From positions 186,001-250,000 of the forward strand of contig NZ_JACEHE010000005.1 of the NCBI RefSeq assembly GCF_013778455.1: a stretch of DNA of 64,000 bases. The letters are read 5' to 3'. This document shows positions 17,301 to 25,425 of the stretch, one piece after another. Under the pieces are notes generated by a model that did not search any database, was not told the DNA's origin, and saw only the letters and a list, made by a program, of their open reading frames with translations. The stretch is from Streptomyces himalayensis subsp. himalayensis. GTDB lineage: Bacteria; Actinomycetota; Actinomycetes; Streptomycetales; Streptomycetaceae. A program made the translations under genes and the position numbers. Numbering within the stretch: the stretch's first letter is position 1; every line of letters starts with the position of its first letter.

Positions 17301-18758
17301 GATACCCGCCTGCACCTCGTCGCGCGTGGCCGGAATCTGCTGAGCCTGGTCGGCGTGGGCGAGCGGATCGCCCTGCGCCACCGGCATCGCCTCGTCCGTC
17401 AGCGTTCCCGGATACGACTGCTCGTGTGAGCCATGCGTAGCGTCGGAGAACCCGGCGGACTGCTCCGCCTGCACGGTGTCCGACTGCACGGTGTCCGAGG
17501 CGAACGGGGTGTTCAGGGCCTGCGCTTCGTGCGGAACGTGCACCGGCTCGGCTTCCCGCGTGAGGTCGAGGGAGAACTGCTCACCGGTCGACGGCGGGCC
17601 CGCCGGGGCGGACTCGTCCGCGTACGCGAACTGGCCGGATTCGGCCGTGAATACGGAGGCCGAGGGCGGGGTCGTGACAGGGAACGCGTGCGCCCCGGCA
17701 TCCGGAGCGGGCGCCTGGCCCGGCTGCGGGTGGGCGTCGGCGGCGTGCGTGAACTGGGCCCCGTCCGCAGCCTGCTGAGCGACGTACCCCGCGTGAGCGG
17801 CCGCCACGCCCGCGTGCTGAGCCTGCACGTCTTGTCCGCCGTGCGGCGCGTACGCGAACTCCGCGGGGGCCTGCTGCGCATATGCGGGGTCTCCGCTCTG
17901 CGGCGGCTGCACTGCCTCTTCACCGCGCTGAATCTGCGCCGCCGCATCGGCGCCCGATGCAAGCGATCCGGCGTCCATAGCGTGCGCTGACTGACCGGCG
18001 TCCATGGCATGCGTCGGCTGCCCGACGCCCGCTGCAGACGGGTCGAGGGTCGCGTCTGTGGCGGCCGGGTCGAGCGCCGCGTCCGTAATAGACGGGGCCA
18101 GGGCCGCGTCCGCGGCATCCGGCACATCGGCGCCGGCCGTCGGCGCAGGCTGCGCGGAGGTGTCCGGACCGACCGTTTCTGCGGGGGTTCCATGGACGGC
18201 GGCAACTGCCTCGGGGTGAGCCTGAGGTGCCCACGCCGTGGCAGCGCCAGGCGCGGTCTCACCGGTTGCCTGCGCCACGGAGGAACCGGTGCCGGCACCC
18301 GGAATGTCGAGGTATTCGGGACCGCTGGTCGGCGGGCCCGCGTGGCGCCCGGACACCGGGGTGGGCGGCCTGCTGGCAGGGCCACGGTCGGCGAGCGAAC
18401 GTACAGGGCTCGCGCTGCTGTCCGGCACGGGCGGGCCGAGGTGCAGCGGGCGACGCACCACCGGCGAGGGCGAGGGTGCCGGGGCGGGGACACGGACGCC
18501 GCTCAGGTCGACCGAGCCGCTGTCTCTGCCCGCCATCTCGTGCGGACCGGGCTCGTGGGCGACGGCGGCGGGCGCGGGCGTCTGCCCCTCGCTCCATGCT
18601 CCCTGGGCGCCCGGCATCAACAGCAGGTCGTCGTCATCGGCGGGGTTCTCGGAGGGACCGAGGTAGGTGTACGCACCGGGCGCGGAGACGCCTGGCTGCT
18701 CCACCATGCCTGCGCTCTCCGGCAGTCCCTCGCCCGGGCCCTGGCCGGTGTCGGTCAT
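14379..18758 (-). CDS. cobT: BluB-CobT fusion with long disordered N-terminus
   Basis: A 1459-residue protein in three parts. Residues 1 to about 885 are low-complexity, rich in Ala/Pro/Glu/Val/Gln, without predicted globular structure; residues about 516-560 hold short repeats of the type GSDVLPDGSG. Residues about 889-1100 match BluB (flavin-destructase nitroreductase fold; RRDIRNGF and APSVGHSQPWDFV), which makes the lower ligand 5,6-dimethylbenzimidazole from FMNH2. Residues about 1105-1459 match CobT, which activates that base with nicotinate mononucleotide; the catalytic Glu lies in RLGEGTGALLALPL (about 1426). The fusion should channel the base to its activator. The N-terminal tail is odd and has no known role. 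ATG at 18758 is the first good start. Confidence 0.92.
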   Translation of the reverse strand: MTDTGQGPGEGLPESAGMVEQPGVSAPGAYTYLGPSENPADDDDLLLMPGAQGAWSEGQTPAPAAVAHEPGPHEMAGRDSGSVDLSGVRVPAPAPSPSPVVRRPLHLGPPVPDSSASPVRSLADRGPASRPPTPVSGRHAGPPTSGPEYLDIPGAGTGSSVAQATGETAPGAATAWAPQAHPEAVAAVHGTPAETVGPDTSAQPAPTAGADVPDAADAALAPSITDAALDPAATDATLDPSAAGVGQPTHAMDAGQSAHAMDAGSLASGADAAAQIQRGEEAVQPPQSGDPAYAQQAPAEFAYAPHGGQDVQAQHAGVAAAHAGYVAQQAADGAQFTHAADAHPQPGQAPAPDAGAHAFPVTTPPSASVFTAESGQFAYADESAPAGPPSTGEQFSLDLTREAEPVHVPHEAQALNTPFASDTVQSDTVQAEQSAGFSDATHGSHEQSYPGTLTDEAMPVAQGDPLAHADQAQQIPATRDEVQAGIAFAAADVQAVAETPAAPTGVALHTEGASTQLEASGVPEGSDVLPDGSGVLPDGSDVLPEGSGVLPEASGVLPAGSGEVPVASALEAHGAQPIGEFVPVEGSVPTTPHLAPTPPHALKVPPVPALEEQAEATVVANAETAEPTEEAPQPVAVAPEPVAEPIAAPADTQVGAPVAVTVDESAVVPAEEPSAVQDADDTVVVPAEETPVAPAEATPDALADGTPVAPAGETTVTLAETQTPVAPAQDDVAEPAAGTAEESSQDSEPEPESLPEPAPAVAPVPEPESQPEPATAVAPVPEQGTAPVVPEQEPVGIVPEQEPVSTVPEHEPLGTVPAPRDGEQPTPVPTAEAAPVPDRDVQEPEPLVAQNADSLDTQGAPEATAEGEAEAVGLAGIPGQQAGPPAPGYEDAEREAVLRVMRERRDIRNGFRSDPIPHEVLLRVLEAAHTAPSVGHSQPWDFVVIRSAETRQTMHELAMRQREAYAKSLPKGRAKQFKELKIEAILETPVNIVVTADPTRGGRHTLGRHTQPQMAPYSSALAVENLWLAARAEGLGVGWVSFFDEREMVRTLGLPEHLEVVAYLCVGYVEEFPEEPELMQAGWSKRRPLSWVVHEETYGRRALPGEQPHDLLAETVAGIRPLDAKALGEAWERQKRMTKPSGALGMLEIISAQLCGLSRMCPPPIPEPAAVAIFAGDHGVHAQGVTPWPQEVTGQMVANFLGGGAVCNAFANQVGAEVCIIDVGVASDLPATPGLLPRKVRAGTADMTTGPALTREEVRAAIEVGIETARDLVAAGNKALLTGEMGIANTTASAALISVFTGADPAEVTGRGTGINDEMLARKTEVVRRALELHQPDPTDPIGVLAAVGGLEHAAMAGLLLGGASLRTPVILDGVSAGAAALVARAIAPEVLAACIAGHRSAEPGHMAALNKLGLRPLVDLDLRLGEGTGALLALPLVQSAARAMHEVATFDSAGVTEK

Positions 18759-19166
18759 GCGTACCCCTCGCCCATCGGTTAGTGCTTCTTCGGCCGTTCC
18801 CAGCCTTCGGCCGGGAAGCCCCTGTGCCCGGAGCGGCGCACCGACCGCCCGTCATGAAGAACGAGCGTGCGCGCCACGCGGCACGAACGGACCGCCGGCA
18901 ATGCCGTCAACCGGCATTGTTCCGGTCGGACCGCCACCGCGGCAGCCCGATGCGCCACGGCCCGCTGTGGACTGCGCCACGTCGCGCGCCCTCCGGCCCT
19001 GCCGTACCACACACACCCCCAAAACGGGCGCGCTTTCCGGACATTGACCAACGAACCATCAGTCACCCGAGTGCAGTACAACGATCGGCCAGCCTACCGC
19101 GCACCGTGTGGTCACAGGGGCACGGGGGCGCCCGTTCGGCCCCATCTGTCACAAGACCGACACTCT
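18759..19166. other. Intergenic region upstream of bluB-cobT
   Basis: 408 bp between the cobL stop and the bluB-cobT start, both on the minus strand. It has an 8-bp perfect hairpin (18900-18907 with 18913-18920). The B12-box core of cobalamin riboswitches was searched for by eye on the minus strand and not found. No convincing gene is present. Confidence 0.5.
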
Positions 19167-20417
19167 TCAGCGAGGCGGCTCGATCCGCCCTTCCCGGACG
19201 CCCGCGAGCAGGAAGGCAACCGTCCGGTTTTTCTCGGTCCACGCGCGCGTGTCGAGTTCGACGGACTGGAGCAGTGCGCACTCGACGGCGTATCCGTGCT
19301 CCATCAGGTCACGGCCGATGAGTTCGGCCTCGTCGCGCGTCGCGGCGTGCGTGACGATCCGTTCGGGGCGGCGGTCGGCGACGGCGGAGACCACCGCCAC
19401 TCCCCCGCCCCCGACGCGTACGACATCGGGTTCGGGAAGGTCCTCCAGGATGTGCGGCGCGGCGCCGTGCACGATCTGCGGCTGGACGCCGAAGCGGCGG
19501 GCGGCGGCGAGGGTGCGGGCGCATGCGTCGCTGTCGCGGTCGACGGCGATGACGGCCGCGCCGAAACGTGCGGCCTCCGTGGCGAAGGCGCCGCTGCCGG
19601 AGCCGATGTCCCAGACCAGGTCGCCCACGCGCGGGCCGAGGCGGGCGAGTTGGGCGGCGCGCATGCGGTCCGTCTCGCCCTCGTCGGGATCGCTGCCGTA
19701 CTCCTCGGCGGGCAGCGCCCAGCCGCGCGACGGGGGACCGCCGGGGCCCTCGGTCACGGGGATGGCCGTCTGGTCGCGGCCGGCGATCCAGCTGCCGTTC
19801 TCCGACGCGGTGACGGGACCGCCGATGACGATGACGACGTTGGGGTCGCGCCAGGTGTGGTCGGCGGCCTTGTCGGAGGTGACGACGGTGACCTGTTCGC
19901 GCTCCGTGCCGAGCTCCTCGCAGATGACGAAGGTGCGGTGCACGCCTTCCAGGAGAAGGCCGAGTTCGGCGGGGCCCGCGCCGGGAGAGGTGAGGACGGC
20001 GACCTTCGTGTGGGCGCGGCACACGTTCACGGCGCGCCGCAGGGTGCGGGGGTGGGCGACGACGATCTGCGCGTCGTCCCAGGGCATTCCGGCGCGGGCG
20101 AACGCTGTGGCCACGGAGGAGACGGCGGGCACCACTTCGACCTCGAGGCCGAATTCGGGGGCGCGGAGAGTGCGTACGACACCGAAGAAGCCCGGGTCGC
20201 CGTCGGCCAGTACCACGGCGGTGCCGCGGTGGGCGGCGATACGGCGGGCGGCGAGGGAGACGCTGCCGAGCCGGATCCGCTCGGCGGCCGCCGGCACTTC
20301 GGGAAGCGCCAGATGGTGTCCCGCGCCGGCCACGAGCGTGGCCGCGGCGAGCGCGGAGCGCGCCGCGTCGGTCAGCGGCGAACCGTCCCAGCCGATCACC
20401 GTGACCCGGTCGGCCAT
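19167..20417 (-). CDS. cobL: Precorrin-6Y C5,15-methyltransferase (decarboxylating), CbiE-CbiT fusion
   Basis: A 416-residue bifunctional corrin enzyme that methylates C-5 and C-15 and removes the acetate side-chain carboxyl of precorrin-6B. The CbiE-like half (about 1-205) has a tetrapyrrole methylase fold with VLADGDPGFFG. The CbiT-like half (about 225-405) has the SAM motif VWDIGSGSGAFATEAARFG. ATG at 20417. With cobA and bluB-cobT it forms a scattered cobalamin group on the minus strand, but the gaps on either side suggest separate transcripts. Confidence 0.93.
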   Translation of the reverse strand: MADRVTVIGWDGSPLTDAARSALAAATLVAGAGHHLALPEVPAAAERIRLGSVSLAARRIAAHRGTAVVLADGDPGFFGVVRTLRAPEFGLEVEVVPAVSSVATAFARAGMPWDDAQIVVAHPRTLRRAVNVCRAHTKVAVLTSPGAGPAELGLLLEGVHRTFVICEELGTEREQVTVVTSDKAADHTWRDPNVVIVIGGPVTASENGSWIAGRDQTAIPVTEGPGGPPSRGWALPAEEYGSDPDEGETDRMRAAQLARLGPRVGDLVWDIGSGSGAFATEAARFGAAVIAVDRDSDACARTLAAARRFGVQPQIVHGAAPHILEDLPEPDVVRVGGGGVAVVSAVADRRPERIVTHAATRDEAELIGRDLMEHGYAVECALLQSVELDTRAWTEKNRTVAFLLAGVREGRIEPPR

Positions 20418-20544
20418 CGTCGTCAGTCTCCCGAGGGTTCTCGCAGGTCGTCAGGGGGCGCACGACGGCGCCCGAGGGCACCGTGAGCGTACCTGGTGGA
20501 CGTGGCCGGCGGCTCTCGGAGGTGGCGGGAGCCGGCGCGCCAGG

Positions 20545-21189
20545 TCAGGACCAGTCGGAGAACGCGGTGAAACCGCCCGTTTCGGAGAGCTGGTCGATGA
20601 CACCGTCGAGGTCCTCCGGGAGGAGGCTCCACACGATGAGGTCGGTACGGACGTCGGTCCAGCCGCTCTCGGTTCTGGTGCGCGCTATCCAGGCGCCCCG
20701 CAGCACGCCCTCGCTGATACAGCCGATCTTCTGCGCGACCTGCTGCGACGCGGTGTTGTCGGCCGCCGTGCGCAGCTCCAGGCGCTCGAACTTCTGGTCG
20801 TGGAAAAGCCACTGGGCGGTGGCGAGAGCCGCCTCGGACGCATAGCCCTCGCCGCGGGCCCAGGGTGCGATGACGTAACTGATCTCACTTGAGCGCACCC
20901 GCCAGTCGGTGTGGTGCAGATGCACGATGCCGACCAGGCGCTGGGTGAGGAACTCGGTGACGGCGAGCACGATGCCGCGGCCCTCGGTGCGCTCGGCGGG
21001 TGCCGTCACGGTGATCAGCACCCGGGCGTCGGCCTCGGTGTAGGGATGGGGGAAGGAGGTCCAGGCGGTGACGAGCTCGTCGTTCATCATCTCGGCGAGG
21101 GCGGGGACGTCCGCTTCCTCGAACGGGCGCAGTACCAACCGCTCCGTGCTGATGGAGATGTCGGGGAACCCCGAGATGGCTGTCGTCAT
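20545..21189 (-). CDS. GNAT N-acetyltransferase (RimJ/RimL type)
   Basis: A 214-residue acetyltransferase. It begins with the RimJ/RimL-like TERLVLRPFEEADVPALAEM, has the acetyl-CoA loop region near WARGEGYASEAALA (about 113-126) and the NTASQQVAQKIGC segment near residue 150. It should transfer acetyl from acetyl-CoA to an amino group of a protein or small molecule; the acceptor is unknown. A C-terminal extension of about 35 residues beyond the core is not recognised. It follows the terminator of the met operon. Confidence 0.85.
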   Translation of the reverse strand: MTTAISGFPDISISTERLVLRPFEEADVPALAEMMNDELVTAWTSFPHPYTEADARVLITVTAPAERTEGRGIVLAVTEFLTQRLVGIVHLHHTDWRVRSSEISYVIAPWARGEGYASEAALATAQWLFHDQKFERLELRTAADNTASQQVAQKIGCISEGVLRGAWIARTRTESGWTDVRTDLIVWSLLPEDLDGVIDQLSETGGFTAFSDWS

Positions 21190-21215
21190 GCGCTGCTCCG
21201 TAACCGTCAGGAACC

Positions 21216-21290
21216 GTAAGCCCGGTAGAGCCTTGAGCCCGGTAGACCATAAGCCCTCTTGGCCGTAAGCCTGTTGACCGTAAGCCCTGG
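21216..21290. repeat. Degenerate tandem repeat, about 5 x 16 bp
   Basis: Five imperfect units of the form GTAAGCCCGGTAGACC stand head to tail between the GNAT start and the met-operon terminator. Units vary from 15 to 17 bases, the last one is partial. Their position upstream of the GNAT start (21189) means they could lie in its promoter or leader. Confidence 0.65.
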
Positions 21291-21330
21291 TGTGAATGCC
21301 CCAGCATGCAGCATCGCGGCGCAGAACTGC

Positions 21331-21370
21331 ACCATGGGGTCCGCTCCGGTTCAGGAGCGGACCCCATGGT
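21331..21370 (-). terminator. Terminator of the met operon
   Basis: A perfect 17-bp stem (21331-21347 with 21354-21370) with a 6-base loop, 35 bases beyond the stop of the last metQ gene. It is one of the strongest hairpins in the window. Confidence 0.85.
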
Positions 21371-21404
21371 GGCGATCTGGTGGCGATCTGGTGGCGACCG
21401 GGAC

Positions 21405-22235
21405 TCAGCCGGCGGTGACCGGCAGGACCGAGCCCTTGTACTTGTCCTCGATGAACTTCTTCACCTCGGACGACTTGAGCAGCTTCACCAGCTTCTCGAC
21501 CCGCGGGTCGTCCTCGTCGCCCTTCTTGACGGCGAGGATGTTGGCGTAGGGGTTGTTCTCCGCGGACTCCAGGTGGATGGCGTCCTCGGTGGGGCTGAGG
21601 CCCGCGTCCTGGGCGAAGTTGTTGTTGATGACGGCCGCGCCGACGTCGTCCAGGGAGCGGGGCAGCTGCGCGGGCTCCAGCTCCTTGATGACGAGCTTCT
21701 TCGGGTTGGACACGATGTCCGCCGGGGAAGCGTCCGTCCCCGCGTCCTTCTTGAGCTCGATGACGCCCTGGGCGGCGAGGAGCTTCAGCGCCCGGCCCTC
21801 GTTGGTCGTGTCGTTGGGTACGCCGACGGTGGCGCCGTCCGGGAGGGCGGCGACGTCCTTGACCTTCTTGGAGTACACGCCCATGGGGGGCAGGTACGCC
21901 TGCACGACGGGGACCAGATCCGTGCCCTTGGACTCGTTGAAGTCGTCGAGGAACGGCTTGTTCTGGTACAGGTTGGCGTCGAGCGTGCCCTCGTTGAGCG
22001 CGGTGTTCGGGAGGACGTAGTCCGTGAACTCCTTGATCTCCAGGTCGAGGCCGTTCTTCTCGGCGAGGTTGTCCTTGATGTACGAGAGGACCTCGCCGGC
22101 CGGGACCGCGGTGGCGCCGACGACCAGGGTGCCCTTGTCGTCACCGCCCTCGGACGTGGAGCCCGAGCCGCAGGCCGTCAGGCCGAGGGCCAGAGCTATG
22201 CCCGCGGCCGCGGCAGGGATCGCTGTCTTGCGCAT
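21405..22235 (-). CDS. metQ: Methionine-binding lipoprotein MetQ, second copy
   Basis: A 276-residue NlpA-family binding protein with lipobox LTAC (Cys about 22). It captures methionine (or a close derivative) outside the cell for MetNI. It is the second of two tandem metQ paralogues; the copies share most of their length, including EFTDYVLPNTAL versus EFTDYVTPNTAT, but differ in the N-terminal linker and many surface residues. This suggests an old duplication with possible change of ligand. Starts 31 bases after the first copy and ends just before the operon terminator. Confidence 0.92.
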   Translation of the reverse strand: MRKTAIPAAAAGIALALGLTACGSGSTSEGGDDKGTLVVGATAVPAGEVLSYIKDNLAEKNGLDLEIKEFTDYVLPNTALNEGTLDANLYQNKPFLDDFNESKGTDLVPVVQAYLPPMGVYSKKVKDVAALPDGATVGVPNDTTNEGRALKLLAAQGVIELKKDAGTDASPADIVSNPKKLVIKELEPAQLPRSLDDVGAAVINNNFAQDAGLSPTEDAIHLESAENNPYANILAVKKGDEDDPRVEKLVKLLKSSEVKKFIEDKYKGSVLPVTAG

Positions 22236-22266
22236 GGTGTGACTGCCTCCGTTGCTCGGCTGGGAA

Positions 22267-23100
22267 TCAGAACGACGCGATGACGGAGCCGGCGTACTTG
22301 TCCTCGATGAACTTCTTCACCTCGTCGGACGTGAGGAGCTTGGCCAGCTTCTTCACGCGCGGGTCCGACTCGTTGCCCTCCTTGACGGCGAGGAAGTTGC
22401 CGTAGGGGTTGTTGTCCGCGGACTCGAGGACCAGGGCGTCCTCGGACGGCTTGAGGTCCGCCTCGATGGCGTAGTTGCCGTTGACCACCGCGGCGTCGAC
22501 GTCGTTCAGGGAGCGCGGGGTCTGGGCCGCCTCCAGCTCCTTGAACTGCAGGTTCTTCGGGTTCTTCGCGATGTCCTTGGGGGTCGCCTCGTTGCCCACG
22601 CCGTCCTTGAGCGTGATGATCCCGTTGGCGTCGAGCAGCTTGAGCGCACGCGCCTCGTTCACCGTGTCGTTCGGGACGGCGATGGTGGCACCGCTCTTGA
22701 GGTCGTCGGCCGACTTGATCTTGTTCGAGTAGAGGCCGAGCGGCTCCAGGTGGACCGTCACGACGGGCACGATGTGGGTGCCGTTCTTCTTGTTGAAGTC
22801 GTCGAGGTACGGCTGGTTCTGGAAGTAGTTGGCGTCCACGGACCCGTCCTCGGTCGCCGTGTTCGGCGTGACGTAGTCGGTGAACTCCTTGACCTCGAGG
22901 TCGAGGCCCTCGTCCTTCGCCAGGTTGTCCTTGACGAAGTTGAGGATCTCGGCGTGCGGGGTCGGGCTGGCGGCGACGACCAGGGGTTCGGAGGCGTCGG
23001 CCTTGGCGCCCGAGTCGGAGTCCGAACCGCAGGCGGTGAGCCCGAAGGTGAGGGCTCCGGCAGCGAGGACGGCGGTCGTGATCTTGGCGGTGTTACGCAC
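22267..23100 (-). CDS. metQ: Methionine-binding lipoprotein MetQ, first copy
   Basis: A 277-residue NlpA-family lipoprotein. GTG at 23100 is chosen because AAAGG lies 9 bases upstream and the signal peptide with lipobox LTAC (Cys about 21) begins there. A longer open frame upstream is Arg/His-rich and not a signal peptide. It works with MetN and MetI to import D/L-methionine. A 137-base gap separates it from metI, so a processing site or extra promoter may exist there. Confidence 0.92.
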   Translation of the reverse strand: MRNTAKITTAVLAAGALTFGLTACGSDSDSGAKADASEPLVVAASPTPHAEILNFVKDNLAKDEGLDLEVKEFTDYVTPNTATEDGSVDANYFQNQPYLDDFNKKNGTHIVPVVTVHLEPLGLYSNKIKSADDLKSGATIAVPNDTVNEARALKLLDANGIITLKDGVGNEATPKDIAKNPKNLQFKELEAAQTPRSLNDVDAAVVNGNYAIEADLKPSEDALVLESADNNPYGNFLAVKEGNESDPRVKKLAKLLTSDEVKKFIEDKYAGSVIASF

Positions 23101-23237
23101 GAAAAGTGCCTTTCTCCATGGGTGGTGCGACCCCCCGTAGCAGGGCCGGCGCGCAGCGCCGTCGTTGAGGGGTAGTGGTCGGGTGACGGGTGGGCGGGCG
23201 GGGAGATCTGGGGGAGCCGTGATTCCGGTCCGAGGGC

Positions 23238-24032
23238 TCAGGGGACCTTGGTCACCTCGGCGGCCGGGGCCCTGTCGGCCTCCGTGGCCTGGGCGGGGAT
23301 GGCGGCGGGCGTGTCCCCGACAGACGTGGTCTCGGTCCTGAGGAACCTCAGCTTCGGCGCGGATCCGGAGCGGCCACCCCGCCGGTGCAGCCCGCGTGCG
23401 GCGTAGTCGCCGGCGAACTGGATGACGGAGATGACCACGGCGAGGATCGCGACGGTGATCCACATCAGCCCGGTCTCGAACCGCTGGTAGCCGTAGCGGA
23501 TGGCGATGTCGCCGAGGCCGCCCGCGCCGACGGTGCCGGCCATCGCCGAGTAGCCGATGAGCGCGACGACGGTCGTGGTGGCGCTGGAGATCAGCGACGG
23601 CAGCGACTCGGGCACGAGGACCTTGCGTACGACGGTCCAGGTGTTGCCGCCCATCGCCTGCACGGCCTCTACCAGACCGCCGTCCACCTCGCGGACAGCC
23701 GTCTCGACCAGCCGTGCGAAGAACGGGATGGCGCCGATCGCGAGCGGCACGATCGCGGCCTCACGGCCGATGGTGGTGCCGGTGATCCAGCGGGTGAAGC
23801 CCATCAGCGCCACCATCAGGATGATGAAGGGCATGGAGCGGGCGACGTTGACGATCTGCCCGATCACCTTGTTCAGGACGGTGTTCTGCAGCAGCCCGCC
23901 CTTGTCCGTGAGGACGAGCAGGACGCCGAGCGGCAGGCCGCCGACGATCGCGATGAGCGTCGACCAGCCGACCATGTAGAGCGTGTCCCAACACGCCTGG
24001 GACAGCAGCGGCTGCATCTCCGACCAGGTCAC
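23238..24032 (-). CDS. metI: Methionine ABC permease MetI
   Basis: A 264-residue permease with about five membrane segments (residues 15-215) and the coupling loop EAVQAMGGNTWTVVRKVLVPES (about 142-163) that docks on the ATPase. A C-terminal tail of about 45 residues beyond the last membrane segment, rich in Thr/Ala/Pro, is longer than in enterobacterial MetI (217 residues). The ATG overlaps the metN stop by four bases, so the two are translationally coupled. Confidence 0.93.
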   Translation of the reverse strand: MTWSEMQPLLSQACWDTLYMVGWSTLIAIVGGLPLGVLLVLTDKGGLLQNTVLNKVIGQIVNVARSMPFIILMVALMGFTRWITGTTIGREAAIVPLAIGAIPFFARLVETAVREVDGGLVEAVQAMGGNTWTVVRKVLVPESLPSLISSATTTVVALIGYSAMAGTVGAGGLGDIAIRYGYQRFETGLMWITVAILAVVISVIQFAGDYAARGLHRRGGRSGSAPKLRFLRTETTSVGDTPAAIPAQATEADRAPAAEVTKVP

Positions 24033-25063
24033 TTGGCACCTTCCTTCAGCAGCACGGGCTCCTGGCCCTGGACGTCGATCTGCAGCCCCTGCTCGCGCAG
24101 GAAGCCGATCGGCACGACGTTGTCCTCGTAGCGGCCGGGCAGTTCGATGCGCATGCGGCCGACCTGCTTGCCGGCGACGGTGTCCATCGCGGCGCCGAGG
24201 ATCGAGATGTCGATGTTGTACGTACGGGAGAGCTGCGAGATCACGGGCTGGGTCGCGGACTCGCCGTGGAAGGTGACGTCGACGACGGTGCGGTCGTCAC
24301 CGGTGGCGTCGCCGCTGACCGGGAAGAGCGCCGCGGCCAGCTCCGAGCCAGGGGTGGCCAGAAGCTCGCTGACGGTGCCGGACTCGATGATCCGGCCCTT
24401 CTCCATGAGGGCGGCCGAGTCGCAGATGGACTTGACGACGTCCATCTCGTGCGTGATGAGCAGGACGGTCAGACCGAGCTGCTGGTTGAGGTCGCGCAGC
24501 AGCTGGAGGATGGAGCGTGTCGTCTCGGGGTCGAGGGCGCTTGTGGCCTCGTCCGAGAGCAGCACCTTCGGGTCGCCGGCGAGGGCGCGGGCGATGCCGA
24601 CGCGCTGCTTCTGGCCACCGGAGAGCTGGGCCGGGTAGGCCTTCGCCTTGTCGGACAGGCCGACCAGGTCGAGGAGTTCGAGGGCCTTGCGGGAGCGCTC
24701 CTTGCCGGAGACTCCGAGAATCTCCAAGGGCAGCTCGACGTTGTCCTGGACGGTGCGTGAGGACAGCAGGTTGAAGTGCTGGAAGACCATGCCGATGCGG
24801 CTGCGGGCCTCGCGCAGGGCCTTGCCGGCGCGCGGGCCGCGGCCGGCCAGGGCGGTGAGGTCCTGTCCCGCGACGGTCACAGTGCCGGCGGTGGGACGCT
24901 CCAGGAGGTTGACGCAGCGGATGAGCGAGGACTTTCCGGCGCCGCTCTGGCCGATGACGCCGTACACCTCGCCTTCGCGGACGTGGAGGTCGACGCCGTC
25001 GAGGGCAGTCACCTCGCGGCCGCGTGAGCGGTAGACCTTGGTGAGGCCCGATGTGGTGATCAC
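24029..25063 (-). CDS. metN: Methionine ABC transporter ATPase MetN
   Basis: A 344-residue ATPase with Walker A GQSGAGKSS (about 37), Q-loop QHFNLL, signature LSGGQKQR (about 145) and Walker B VLLSDEATSALD. The C-terminal NIL/ACT-like domain (about 255-340) is the methionine-sensing regulatory domain that gives trans-inhibition in MetN. GTG at 25063 is preferred (GGAAA lies 8 bases upstream); GTG at 25078 is possible. First gene of metN-metI-metQ-metQ. A possible leader peptide gene lies 250 bases upstream. Confidence 0.93.
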   Translation of the reverse strand: MITTSGLTKVYRSRGREVTALDGVDLHVREGEVYGVIGQSGAGKSSLIRCVNLLERPTAGTVTVAGQDLTALAGRGPRAGKALREARSRIGMVFQHFNLLSSRTVQDNVELPLEILGVSGKERSRKALELLDLVGLSDKAKAYPAQLSGGQKQRVGIARALAGDPKVLLSDEATSALDPETTRSILQLLRDLNQQLGLTVLLITHEMDVVKSICDSAALMEKGRIIESGTVSELLATPGSELAAALFPVSGDATGDDRTVVDVTFHGESATQPVISQLSRTYNIDISILGAAMDTVAGKQVGRMRIELPGRYEDNVVPIGFLREQGLQIDVQGQEPVLLKEGAK

Positions 25064-25313
25064 GTGTGTTTCCGTCACTGTCGAGTGCGCGGCGCGAAAT
25101 GGCGGCCGGCACGGGGCATTCATGGTCGGAACGCGGCACGGTTCTCGCGCATGGCGATGGGAACCGGGGAGAAGCGTGTGCGCGGGGCAGGCTCAGTCCG
25201 TGCGTGGTGGCAGGCTGCTGTCAGGACGTGCGGATCAGCGTGTGCAGTCACCTACGGACATGGGCTGGGCAGTCTCGCTTCGGGGCGCGAGTCTCTCGGC
25301 GGTGCTGGGGCCC

Positions 25314-25400
25314 TCAGAAGGCGCACATTCGACACATACAACGAGCACCGGGCGTCGTGATCGCCTCGGTCGCAAGGGTGCGGCAGCTCGTCGTGGTCAT
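25314..25400 (-). CDS. Candidate Cys/Met-rich leader peptide upstream of metN
   Basis: A 28-residue open frame starting at ATG 25400. The last ten residues before the stop contain ARCMCRMC, with three Cys and two Met in six positions plus another Cys at residue 6. That distribution is typical of attenuator peptides, where ribosome stalling at codons for the sensed amino acid changes downstream folding, and the next gene set imports methionine. No Shine-Dalgarno precedes it. TTTACT ends 8 bases before the ATG and might be a -10 element of a leaderless mRNA. Coding status is inferred from composition and context only. Confidence 0.45.
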   Translation of the reverse strand: MTTTSCRTLATEAITTPGARCMCRMCAF

Positions 25401-25425
25401 GAACCCAGTAAACCAGACGTCTTGA

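Noticed and set aside
14193..17429. Long + strand open frame opposite bluB-cobT (about 1078 codons)
   Set aside because: Shadow of the real minus-strand gene; the minus frame has the clear BluB and CobT motifs.
18759..19166. Cobalamin riboswitch above bluB-cobT
   Set aside because: The B12-box core was not found on the minus strand, and no cobalamin-type folding was apparent.
18867..20486. + strand gene opposite cobL (about 539 codons)
   Set aside because: Shadow frame; the minus strand carries the CbiE/CbiT motifs.
25064..25313. SAM riboswitch in the metN leader
   Set aside because: Known conserved cores of SAM classes were not recognised. A covariance-model search would be decisive.
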